Of a stretch of 64,000 nucleotides of DNA, positions 42,883 through 51,598 are shown piece by piece. Within the stretch, counting starts at the first letter, position 1, and every line of letters begins with the position of its first letter. Below the pieces are notes generated by a model. That model searched no databases, had not been told where the DNA came from, and saw only the letters and a list, made by a program, of their open reading frames with translations. This DNA is from CAVSUZ01 sp963791885. GTDB lineage: Bacteria > Pseudomonadota > Alphaproteobacteria > Acetobacterales > Acetobacteraceae. The stretch covers positions 1,612,001 to 1,676,000 of the forward strand of contig CAWBUL010000004.1 of the NCBI GenBank assembly GCA_963791885.1. The letters are read 5' to 3'. The translations under genes were made by a program, and so were the position numbers.

Positions 42883-44764
42883 ATGCAGCCTCCGCCCGTG
42901 TTACGTGTGTTCCTCCGGGGACCGATGCGCGCGGAAGACGCATTCGGCCGCTCCGTCCTTCCCAAAGGTCGGAAAGCCCGCGCCCTGCTCGCCCTGCTCG
43001 CGCTCGCCGCTCCCAGGCCGATCCTGCGGTCGCAGCTCATCTCGCTACTTTGGAGCACGCGGGAGCAGACCCATGCACGCGGCTCTCTGCGCCAATCCTT
43101 GCACGAGCTGCAGATCGCTCTTGGACCGCTCGCCGCACGGCAGATCGACAACGACCGAAGCCGGGTCGCACTGCGCGACGACGGTCTAGAGGTGGTGCTG
43201 GCGCCGGCGGACGCGTTCGATCGAAGCATGCTTCTGGAGGATTTGGGCGGCATCGATTCTGCGCTGGACGCCTACCTGCGAACGGAGCGTAACCGCCTGA
43301 ATCACCGCAGCGTCTCCGAGGCGCAGGAGGCGCTGTCAGCCGCCGTCGATCCTCCTGCCATCCTGTCGGCGGCGCGGACGGTCATCGCCCTCGATCGGGC
43401 CAACGAAAAGGCGTGGCAGGCGATGATCCGTGCTCGCCCCGAGCAGGGGGACCGAGGCTCGGCGATCGAAGCACTGGAGGAGTGCCAGACGGCGCTGGCC
43501 GAGACTGCTGGGACTGGGCCATCGCCCGCCACGCTCGCGCTGCTCGATCAGCCCCGGCCGGCGGCGTCGGGTCTGATCAGCTCGCCTCGGCTTCGACTGG
43601 GCATCTGCGCCTTCCGCGCTCCCGACGGACCGGTCGCGCCCGGGCTTGCTGTGGGGCTGACCGAGGAGCTCGTCCTGGCCCTCGCCTCGTTCCGCTGGAT
43701 GTCCTGCGTTCCGCTGTTTTCAGTGTCTGATGTAACTGGCCCCCGGCTGCTTCAGAACCCCGAATTTTTGGATTGTGTGGTGGAAGGTTCGGTGCAGGAG
43801 GTGCAATCTCGCCTCCGCATCTCGATGCGTCTGCTTGATCTGCGCAACGGCGGGGAAGTGATCTGGGCGGCTCGCTTCGATCCCGCCGAGGCGAACCCCT
43901 TGCGTGCGCAGGAGGAGGTCGCGGCTGAGGCTGTCTCGCGTATCGAGGCCCGGCTTCAGCGATGGGAGGCGCGGCACGCGTTCAGCCACGCGGGCGCACC
44001 CTCCACCGTGCGGGCGCTACTTTCGGCCGCGTTGGTTCGCCTCTTCCGGCTGGACCGGGCCGAGTTCGCCAAGGCGGGTGAGCACCTGGAGCAGGTGCTG
44101 AAGCTGGATCCGGGAAATCCCGCCGCGAATGCCTGGCTCGGGCAGTGGCATTTGTTCGCACTTGGCCAGGGGTGGGCGGAGAACGCTGAGACCGCCACGG
44201 CCCGTGCGCGCGACCTGTCGCGGGTTGCGCTCTCTCTCGCGCCCGACGATGGCAACGCCTTGGCTTTGGCCGGGCATGTCTGCGCGTTCATCGAAAAGGA
44301 GCCGAACGAAGCAATGCGTCTGCTCGATCTCGCGATCGAAGCAAACCCGCACGCGCCGATCGCCTGGGCGCGTTCCGCCGTCGCCAGCAGCTACGCCGGC
44401 CAGCATGATGTCGCCTTGCAACGGGCAGAACGGGCACGCGGGATGGCAGTGGAACATCCGCTGAGCTTTCTGTTCGAAAGCGCGACGGCCGTGCCGCTGC
44501 TGCTGACGGGCGAGTACGAGCGTGCTGTCACGGTTGGCGAACGGTCGATCGCGCTCAATCCGGAGTTCTCATCCTCGCTCAAGACTCAGCCTGACGGCGC
44601 TGGGCCATCTCGGGCGCGCCGCCGAGGCGGAGCGAATTCGCGGACGATTGCTCAGGTTGGAGCCAAGTTTCTCTGTCGCCCAGGCAATGGATCGGTCGCC
44701 ATTGCGCATGTCCGAGGATCGGGAACGGTATGCCGAGGGACTAAGACTCGGAGGGTTGCGCTAG
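42883..44764 (+). pseudogene. BTAD/SARP-like transcriptional regulator with TPRs, 1-nt frameshift
   Basis: About 627 residues when corrected. N-terminal OmpR-like winged helix (LRVFLRGPMRAEDAFGRSVL, ARALLALLALAAPRPILRSQLISLLW), then a bacterial transcriptional activation helical domain (AWQAMIRARPEQGDRGSAIEALEECQTALAE). A middle segment follows (LRLGICAFRAPDGPVAPGLAVGLTEELVLALASF) of the kind found in CadC/adenylate-cyclase-like regulators, and then TPRs (HLEQVLKLDPGNPAANAWLGQWHLFA). After NPEFSSSL an extra A at 44581-44582 throws the frame; the other frame completes a TPR (ALGHLGRAAEAERIRGRLLRLEPSF) and stops at 44764. ATG 42883 preferred over TTG 42802. Confidence 0.75.
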
Positions 44765-45747
44765 CCCCCCGTCACACTCATATGGCGCCGGACCGCAGGA
44801 GCAGTGTGCCTGCGGTCGATAATGAAATCGTGCCCTTTCGGCTTGCGCGTGATCGCTTCCTGAATCGCCGCATCGAGTTCATCGTCGCTCGCGCCGTCAC
44901 GTAGCACGGCACGCAAATCAGCCTGATCGTCTTGTCCCAGGCACATGAACAGTGTTCCGGTGCACGTCAGCCGCACCCGGTTGCAGCTTTCGCAGAAATT
45001 GTGAGTCATCGGCGTGATGAAGCCGATGCGCCGCCCGGTCTCTCGCACAGTGAAGTAACGTGCTGGGCCGCCGGTGCGATAATCCGTCTCATCCAACGTC
45101 CAGTGCAGGCGCAACCGCGCTCGCACCACGGATAACGGCAGGTACTGCTCGGTACGGTCGCCGGTGATCTCTCCCATCGGCATCGTTTCGATAAGGCAGA
45201 GGTCGAAGCGATTCTCGCCACACCAGGAGAGCAGTGTGTCGAACTCGTCCTCGTTGACGTCCTTCATCGCCACCGTGTTGATCTTGACGGCGAGGCCGGC
45301 ATCGCGCGCGGCGAATATCCCCTCAAGCGTCGGTTCGATGTGCCCGCGCCGCGTGATCTCCGTGAACCGTGCCGGATCGAGCGTATCAAGCGACACGTTC
45401 ACCCGCCGCATGCCCGCCGCCCGAAGCTCGGGCGCGTAGCGGGCCAACTGCGTGCCATTGGTTGTGAGTGTCAGTTCATCCAGGCCGTTGCCGATCCGGC
45501 TGCCGAGGCTGCTCACCAACCGCATGACATCGCGCCGCACTAGAGGCTCGCCTCCTGTCAGTCGGATCTTGCGTGTGCCTAGCCGGATGAAGGTGGCGCT
45601 TAGCCGGTCGAGTTCTTCCAGGCTGAGGACATCCTTCTTGGGCAGGAAGGTCATGTCCTCGGCCATGCAATAGACGCAGCGAAGGTCGCATCGGTCGGTG
45701 ACCGAAACGCGAAGATAGGTAATGGCCCGGCCGAACGGGTCGATCAT
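44761..45747 (-). CDS. moaA: GTP 3',8-cyclase MoaA
   Basis: 328 residues. Radical-SAM enzyme for the first step of molybdopterin synthesis. N-terminal cluster SVTDRCDLRCVYCMAED (CxxxCxxC), KIRLTGGEPLVRRDV, then the C-terminal cluster FCESCNRVRLTCTGTLFMCLGQ, and the essential terminal GG (SVTGG). Its stop and the stop of the convergent regulator share the four-base palindrome CTAG (44761-44764). No other moa genes are adjacent. Confidence 0.96.
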   Translation of the reverse strand: MIDPFGRAITYLRVSVTDRCDLRCVYCMAEDMTFLPKKDVLSLEELDRLSATFIRLGTRKIRLTGGEPLVRRDVMRLVSSLGSRIGNGLDELTLTTNGTQLARYAPELRAAGMRRVNVSLDTLDPARFTEITRRGHIEPTLEGIFAARDAGLAVKINTVAMKDVNEDEFDTLLSWCGENRFDLCLIETMPMGEITGDRTEQYLPLSVVRARLRLHWTLDETDYRTGGPARYFTVRETGRRIGFITPMTHNFCESCNRVRLTCTGTLFMCLGQDDQADLRAVLRDGASDDELDAAIQEAITRKPKGHDFIIDRRHTAPAVRRHMSVTGG

Positions 45748-45778
45748 GACGCTTAGGTGCGCCCTTTACCCGTGCCCT

Positions 45779-45979
45779 TCAAGCCGTGGGGCCGCCATCC
45801 TCCGGCGGGTCACAGATGTCCAGTGCGACGACCCGCGCATTCACGAGCACCTTGCCCGCATGCTCGAAATTGACGGTCACCCGGTCGCCGATCGCAGACT
45901 GGACCTGGCCCAGCCCCCAATCGGGCTTGCCGGGATGGCGGACCCACTGCCCCGGCTCGATCGAACTGATTCCGGTCAT
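45779..45979 (-). CDS. DUF3553 domain protein
   Basis: 66 residues. PGQWVRHPGKPDWGLGQVQSAIGDRVTVNFEHAGKVLVN is the DUF3553 core, a small beta-barrel related to the Tudor/CarD-like domain of UvrD-type helicases and found alone in alphaproteobacteria. Role unknown, possibly nucleic-acid or polymerase binding. It stands alone upstream of moaA on the same strand (31-bp gap). Confidence 0.85.
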   Translation of the reverse strand: MTGISSIEPGQWVRHPGKPDWGLGQVQSAIGDRVTVNFEHAGKVLVNARVVALDICDPPEDGGPTA

Positions 45980-46063
45980 GTCGTGATCGCGAAAAGATAC
46001 AAAAACGCTTTTTTCAAAAATAGCGCAATCTAAGGTTAAGAAGACGTTCCGGATAGAATACAG

Positions 46064-46708
46064 TTGTCACTTGCGCCACTTCGGTCTCCACCCGATTTGC
46101 CCCTGCTACTGACCCAGCTGGCCGTGGGGCGAGTGTGCGATGATGTGGGAAGCCTTTTGGCACGGGCGAGGGCTGACCTGGGCCTGACTGGGGAGGCCCA
46201 GCCAGCCCCGGCTGCCATGGAGGGTGTTGACGCTCTCTCCCGTCGCTTGGCGCTGCTCAGGGCGTGTTGGGGCGCTGGCACGCCGCGAATGACACCTCGG
46301 ACCATCATATCGCTGGCTGAGGGACTTCCTGGCGCGCGTCGGCTGCGCCTCGACCTTAGCGGTCTGCCGCGCCGGACAGCGCTTTCCTCGGCCATGGGCA
46401 GGGTTCTCCTGAATGTGCTGATGCTGGCCGCGGAATGTTTGCCGCGGGGCGGGGTGATCTCGGCGGCGGGACAGGAGGACGGGCGCATTTTGGTCAGTAT
46501 CAGCGGAACCCACGCGGGCTGGCCACGCGAGTTTTCCCGCCTGTTGAACCGGCCCGAGGCCGCCTGGGCTGCCCTTTCCAGGCCCGAGAGCCTGCTCCCA
46601 CCTTTCGTGGTGCTGATCGCCGCCCATTCGGGCGTGGGGCTGTCGTTCCATACGCGGCCGCGCTCTGCAGCTCCGGTTATCTCCGCGCTTTACCTCATCC
46701 CGGTCTGA
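46064..46708 (+). CDS. ChpT-like histidine phosphotransferase family protein, His replaced
   Basis: About 214 residues. The arrangement resembles ChpT (dimerising helical hairpin plus a degenerate GHKL-like C-domain): LLLTQLAVGRVCDDVGSLL, then LRLDLSGLPRRTALSSAMGRVLLNVLMLAAECLPRGGVISAAG. In ChpT the first helix carries the phosphorylated His in an R-[IL]-C-H-D context; here that position is Asp26 (RVC-D-D). If the alignment is right, it cannot relay phosphate through His. TTG at 46064 is the apparent start. It precedes cheA on the same strand by 74 bp and is probably cotranscribed. Family call is by pattern, not search. Confidence 0.6.
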   Translation: MSLAPLRSPPDLPLLLTQLAVGRVCDDVGSLLARARADLGLTGEAQPAPAAMEGVDALSRRLALLRACWGAGTPRMTPRTIISLAEGLPGARRLRLDLSGLPRRTALSSAMGRVLLNVLMLAAECLPRGGVISAAGQEDGRILVSISGTHAGWPREFSRLLNRPEAAWAALSRPESLLPPFVVLIAAHSGVGLSFHTRPRSAAPVISALYLIPV

Positions 46709-46782
46709 CTGGCCTTCGAATTTACCTTTTGTTTGTTACCGCCGAACAGGATGCCGTCGCGCCGCGCGGAAGGCCTGTCCGA

Positions 46783-48880
46783 ATGGACGATCTGCTTGCC
46801 GATTTCCTGACGGAGACCAACGAGAATCTGGCGGACCTCGACGTCGCCTTGGTTCGGCTGGAGCAAATACCGCAGGACAAGGAGACGTTGTCCTTGGTGT
46901 TCCGCCTCGTGCACACGATAAAGGGCACCTGCGGTTTCCTCGGCCTCCCGCGGCTGGAGCGTGTGGCCCACGCAGCGGAGAATGTGCTCGCCCGCATCCG
47001 CGACGAGGAACTGGCGGCCGGCGCGGCCATCGTCACGCTTGTCCTGCAAGCGATCGACCGCGTGAAGGTGATCGTGAGGGAGATCGGTGCCACAGGGCAG
47101 GAGCAGCCGGGTGACGACACCGGTTTGATCCAGGCGCTGAATCGCCTTGCGGACGGAGAGAATGCGGACGCGCCCGCGCCCGACCCTCAGCCTGTGGAGC
47201 AGGACACGGCGCTGGCCGCCGGCCCGCAGACCATCCGCGTGTCGGTGGATGTGCTGGAACATCTCATGACGTTGGTGAGTGAGCTCGGTACTTACCCGCA
47301 ACCAGCTTCTGCAGCTTGCGCGCTCCCAGCAGGACAGCGCCTTTGCAGCGCCGCTGCAGCGTCTGTCGCACATCACGTCGGATCTGCAGGAGGGCGTGAT
47401 GAAGACCCGCATGCAGCCGATCGGCAATGCCTGGAGCAAATTCCCCCGGCTGGTGCGCGACCTGTCGCACGAACTCGGCAAGTCGATCGAACTCGTCATG
47501 CGCGGGGCGGACACTGAACTCGACCGCCAAATGCTTGAGGCGATCAAAGACCCGCTGACGCACATGCTGCGCAACTCCGCCGATCACGGGTTGGAAACTC
47601 CGGAGGAGCGGCGGTCAGCGGGCAAGCCGGAAACCGGCCGCATTATCCTCAATGCGTATCATGAAGGCGGTCACATCATCATCGAGGTTGCGGACGACGG
47701 CCGCGGGCTGTCGGTTGAACGCATCCGCGCCAAGGCGATTGCGCAGGGGCTGACGAACGAGGCCGAACTGGCCGGAATGTCGGATGCGCAGATTCAGGGC
47801 TTCATCTTCCGTCCGGGATTTTCCACCGCCGCGCAGATTACCGCCGTATCGGGCCGCGGCGTCGGCATGGATGTGGTGAAGACGAACATCGAACGGATCG
47901 GCGGCGCGATCGCGTTGAACAGCGTCGCCGGGGAGGGTACACGATTTGCGATGAAGATCCCGTTAACGCTGGCCATTGTGTCGGCGCTGATCGTCGAAGC
48001 CGGACGGGAGCGTTTCGCCATTCCGCAGATCAGCGTGGTGGAACTCGTACGCGCCACCCGTGACGGAGAGCAGGGCGAGACGACGATCGAGCACATCGAT
48101 CGCACGCCGGTGCTGCGGCTGCGCGATCGGTTGCTGCCGCTGGTTAGCCTCTCGTCGCTACTGGGCCTGGAGGAAGACCGGAGATGGGGCGAACCACCCA
48201 CCATTGTCGTGTCACAGGTTGGCGGCGGCATGCTCGGCATCCTGGTGGACCGCGTCTTCGACACGGAAGAGATCGTGGTGAAACCGGTTGCGCCTATTCT
48301 GCGCCACATCAGCATGTTTGGCGGCAACACCATTCTGGGCGACGGATCGGTGATCATGATCCTCGATCCTAACGGCATCTCTCGCGCGAGCGGCATTGCT
48401 CATGATGAAAGCCACAAGCGCATGGAGGAGCAGAACAACGCGCATAACACCGCAGAGCATGTGTCCATGCTGCTGTTCCGCGCCGGCGGGCCGCCGCTGA
48501 TGGCCGTGCCATTGGGACGCGTCGCGCGGCTGGAGGAAATCCCGCGCGAGAACATCGAAACCACGTGCGGTGGTTTGGTGACCCAGTACCGCGGCCACCT
48601 CATGCCACTGCTGCCGCTCGGTGATGGACTGAACCAGAGCGGCAAAAGCCAAGCCGTGCTGGTGTTCATGGAGCAGGACCTGCGGATGGGGCTGATGGTG
48701 GATGAGATCGTCGATGTGGTGGAGGACCATCTCGCGATGGAGATGGCCAGCGCCCGGCCCGGTCTCTTGGGATCTGCGATTATCGGCGGTCGCGCTACCG
48801 ATGTCATCGACATCGATTATTGGCTGACCGAGGCGTGCCGTTACCGCGCTCCCGTTTCCGCGTCGCAGACGTGGAGCTGA
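46783..48880 (+). pseudogene. cheA: Chemotaxis histidine kinase CheA, 1-nt frameshift
   Basis: About 699 residues when corrected. From ATG 46783: HPt domain with LVFRLVHTIKGTCGFLGL (phospho-His near residue 46), short linker, dimerisation helices (VSVDVLEHLMTLVSEL). The frame breaks at an extra G (47287-47288) and resumes VLTRNQLLQLARSQQD. The kinase domain has HMLRNSADHGLETPEER (N box), VADDGRGL (G1) and GRGVGMDVVKTNIERIGG (G2). It then carries two CheW-like domains, the second after GIAHDESHKRMEEQ. A double CheW end is known in some alphaproteobacterial CheA proteins. The next gene, cheW, follows at 4 bp. As all downstream che genes are intact, sequencing error is likely. Confidence 0.88.
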
Positions 48881-48884
48881 TCGA

Positions 48885-49334
48885 ATGGAAGAGCAGCAGT
48901 TTGTCACCGTGCTGATCGGTAAGCAGCTCTGTGGCGTGCCGGTGCTCGCGGTGCGTGACGTGCTGGCGTCGCAGGCGATCGCGCGCATTCCGCTCGCTCC
49001 ACCGCAGGTGGCGGGCAGCCTGAACTTGCGCGGGCGGATCGTGACCGCGATCGACTTGCGCAGGCGGCTCAACCTCCCACCGGCACCGGAGGGCATTCGC
49101 GCGATGTCGGTCGTCACCGAGCATGAGGGCGAACTGTACGCTCTGCTGGTCGACAAGGTTGCGGAAGTTATCAGCGTGCCGACCGCTTCCCGCGATCCCA
49201 ACCCGCCGACGCTTAGTTCGAACTGGGCGGGTGTCAGTGACGGCATCTATCGGCTTGAGAAGACACTGCTTGTCGCCCTGAACGTCCCGCGCATGCTCTG
49301 CCTGCAGCCTGATCACAGTGCCGAGCTGCACTGA
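48885..49334 (+). CDS. cheW: Chemotaxis coupling protein CheW
   Basis: 149 residues, a single CheW beta-barrel linking receptors to CheA: QQFVTVLIGKQLCGVPVLAVRDVLASQAIARIPLAPPQVAGSLNLRGRIVTAIDLRRRLNLPP, then LYALLVDKVAEVISVP. The NLRGRIVTAIDLR element is the family signature. Four bases after the cheA stop and three before cheY. Confidence 0.93.
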   Translation: MEEQQFVTVLIGKQLCGVPVLAVRDVLASQAIARIPLAPPQVAGSLNLRGRIVTAIDLRRRLNLPPAPEGIRAMSVVTEHEGELYALLVDKVAEVISVPTASRDPNPPTLSSNWAGVSDGIYRLEKTLLVALNVPRMLCLQPDHSAELH

Positions 49335-49337
49335 ACC

Positions 49338-49709
49338 ATGCTGCAGCGAAGCTGTCTGGTGGTGGACGACAGCCGGACCCTCCGCTCCATCGCGCGGCGC
49401 ATTCTGGAATCGAGCGGCTTCGCGGTAACCGAAGCGGCCGACGGGAAGATCGCGCTTGCTGCCTGCCGCACTGCGCTGCCGGATTGCGTGCTGCTCGACT
49501 GGAACATGCCGGTGATGAACGGCATCGAGTTCCTAACGGCACTGCGGGCGGAGTTCGGCCCCGACAAGCCGATCGTCGTGCTCTGCACCACCGAGACGGA
49601 GATGGAGAACATCGCCCAGGCCATCGCGTCGGGCGCCCAGGAATACATTATGAAGCCCTTCGACGCCGAGATCCTGCTCGGCAAGCTCGCGCAAGCTGGG
49701 GCAATGTGA
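49338..49709 (+). CDS. cheY: Single-domain response regulator CheY
   Basis: 123 residues, receiver domain only. Acid pocket CLVVDDSRTLRSIARRIL, phospho-Asp in VLLDWNMPVMNGIEF (near residue 55), Thr in LCTTETEM, Lys in YIMKPFD. Would bind the flagellar switch or another motor when phosphorylated by CheA. Stop overlaps the GTG start of cheB (GTGA). Confidence 0.93.
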   Translation: MLQRSCLVVDDSRTLRSIARRILESSGFAVTEAADGKIALAACRTALPDCVLLDWNMPVMNGIEFLTALRAEFGPDKPIVVLCTTETEMENIAQAIASGAQEYIMKPFDAEILLGKLAQAGAM

Positions 49710-50749
49710 GCGGGGCAAGTCCGGAGCCGTTGCGAGTCCTGGTGTGCGATGACTCGGCCCTGATCCGGGGGGCGATCAGCCGCATCCTCGAAGGCGATCC
49801 GGCGATCCGCGTCGTTGCGCGTGCAAGCAATGGGCAGCAGGCGGTGGATACGCTGCGACACACACCGGTGGACGTGGTGGTGCTGGATGTGGAAATGCCC
49901 GGGATGGACGGGTTGACCGCGTTGCCATTGCTGCTGCAGGCGAAGCCTGCACCGCGCGTTCTGATGGCCTCCGCCCTGACTACGTGCGGCGCCGAGACAA
50001 CGTTGCGGGCTCTGCGCCTCGGGGCGGCGGACTGCATCGCCAAACCCAGCGCGCTCGGCGCGCTGGGCGAAGGCGACTTCCGGCGCCACCTGGTGGGCAA
50101 GATCCATGCGCTGGGACGTCGGGCGGGCGGGACCGGACGTTCGCTGGTCCTGCGTCCGCTGCCGCGGCCAATGCGGCTTCCGCAGCTTCTCGCGGTCGGC
50201 AGTTCGACGGGCGGCCCGCAGGCGTTGTTCAGCCTGGTGCAGGGATTGGGCACGCGCCTGCCCGTGCCCGTGGTGATGACACAGCACATGCCGGCGAGCT
50301 TCATGCCTACGCTCGCACAGCATCTTGGGCGGATCGGCGGCATGCCGTGCGAGCTTGCCGAGGCGCGCGCACCGCTGCTGCCGGGGCGTATCCATCTCGC
50401 ACCGGGCGATCGCCATCTGATGGTCGAACGCTCGGGTGGTGCGCTGCGCGCCCACCTGGATGACGGTCCTCCCATCAACTTCTGCCGCCCATCGGTGGAT
50501 CCGCTGTTCGAGAGCGCATCGCGCGCCACGGCAGGTGCGGTCGTGCTGACCATGCTGACCGGCATGGGCCAGGACGGCCTGAACGGCACCCGCGCCGCGG
50601 TTGATGCGGGTGCGGTGACCATCGCGCAGGACGAGGAGACCAGTGTGGTTTGGGGCATGCCGGGCGCCATTGCGCGCGCCGGCCTGTGCCACGCGGTGCT
50701 GCCGCTGCCGCAGATCGCGCCTCGGCTGTTGGAACTGCTGGCACGATGA
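49706..50749 (+). CDS. cheB: Chemotaxis response regulator / methylesterase CheB
   Basis: 347 residues. GTG start at 49706 inside the cheY stop (4-bp overlap). N-terminal receiver with VLVCDDSALIRGAISRIL and VVVLDVEMPGMDGL. C-terminal methylesterase with Ser in AVGSSTGGPQALFSL, His in VVMTQHMPASFMPTLAQHL, and Asp in MLTGMGQDGLNGTRA. Removes methyl groups from (or deamidates) chemoreceptors. Overlaps cheR by 4 bp. Confidence 0.94.
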   Translation: MSGASPEPLRVLVCDDSALIRGAISRILEGDPAIRVVARASNGQQAVDTLRHTPVDVVVLDVEMPGMDGLTALPLLLQAKPAPRVLMASALTTCGAETTLRALRLGAADCIAKPSALGALGEGDFRRHLVGKIHALGRRAGGTGRSLVLRPLPRPMRLPQLLAVGSSTGGPQALFSLVQGLGTRLPVPVVMTQHMPASFMPTLAQHLGRIGGMPCELAEARAPLLPGRIHLAPGDRHLMVERSGGALRAHLDDGPPINFCRPSVDPLFESASRATAGAVVLTMLTGMGQDGLNGTRAAVDAGAVTIAQDEETSVVWGMPGAIARAGLCHAVLPLPQIAPRLLELLAR

Positions 50750-51579
50750 GTGCGGCACTGGCGGAAACCTGGTTCGCGACCATCGCCGGCTTGCTCAAGC
50801 GGCGTTCCGGCATCGCGATCGGACCTGACAAGCTTTACCTGCTGGAGACGCGGCTCGCGCCGATCCTGAAGCGGGAGAGCCTGCGGGATCTGGCGGCGCT
50901 TGCGGTTCGGTTGCGCGGCCCGTCCTGCGAAGCGCTGGCCGGAGAGGTCGTCGAGGCGATGACGACCAACGAGACGCTGTTCTTCCGCGACCAGAAACCG
51001 TTCAATCATCTGCGCGGCAGCGAGCTACCCAGGCTGCTCGCGTCTCGCCCGCCCGGACGCGCACTGCGCATCTGGTCGGCCGCGGCTTCCACCGGTCAGG
51101 AAGCCTATTCCATCGCCATGCTGCTGGATGACTGCCGAACACAGATCAGCGGGCGGCCGGTCGAGATCGTTGCGACCGATATTGCACGCGAGCCACTGAC
51201 TCGGGCGCGGGCGGGGCTGTACTCGCAGTTCGAGGTGCAGCGCGGCTTGCCGGTGCAGATGCTGGTCAAGCACTTCAAGAAGGAGGATGGCGGGTGGCGC
51301 ATCAACCGGAGCCTGCGCGATGCCGTGCAGTTCCGCGAATGGAACCTGCTATCGGATCTGCGTCCGCTCGGCATCTTCGATGTGGTCTTCTGCCGCAACG
51401 TGCTGCTTTACTTTGACCAGCCGACCAAGACTCGCGTGCTGGACGCGATCGCCGGGCAGATAGCGCCGGATGGTGTGCTGTTCCTGGGCGGGGCGGAGAC
51501 GGTGCTAGGGATCACCGACCGGTTCGCGCCATTGACGGCATTGCAGGGAGCCTATCATAAATTTCCTATGAAATTATGA
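50746..51579 (+). CDS. cheR: Chemotaxis protein methyltransferase CheR
   Basis: 277 residues. ATG 50746 overlaps the cheB stop. N-terminal helical domain (VEAMTTNETLFFRDQKPFNHL), SAM-binding RIWSAAASTGQEAYSIAML, then IFDVVFCRNVLLYFDQPTKTRVLDAIAGQIAPDGVLFLGGAETVLG. Methylates receptor glutamates with SAM. No chemoreceptor (MCP) or cheD gene is present in the window, so partners are elsewhere. Converges on the TRAP permease gene. Confidence 0.94.
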   Translation: MSAALAETWFATIAGLLKRRSGIAIGPDKLYLLETRLAPILKRESLRDLAALAVRLRGPSCEALAGEVVEAMTTNETLFFRDQKPFNHLRGSELPRLLASRPPGRALRIWSAAASTGQEAYSIAMLLDDCRTQISGRPVEIVATDIAREPLTRARAGLYSQFEVQRGLPVQMLVKHFKKEDGGWRINRSLRDAVQFREWNLLSDLRPLGIFDVVFCRNVLLYFDQPTKTRVLDAIAGQIAPDGVLFLGGAETVLGITDRFAPLTALQGAYHKFPMKL

Positions 51580-51598
51580 ATCGGGCGCCGAAGACAGA

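Noticed and set aside
49648..51009. Long minus-strand frames over cheB and cheR
   Set aside because: Shadows of strongly supported che genes; no recognisable domains.
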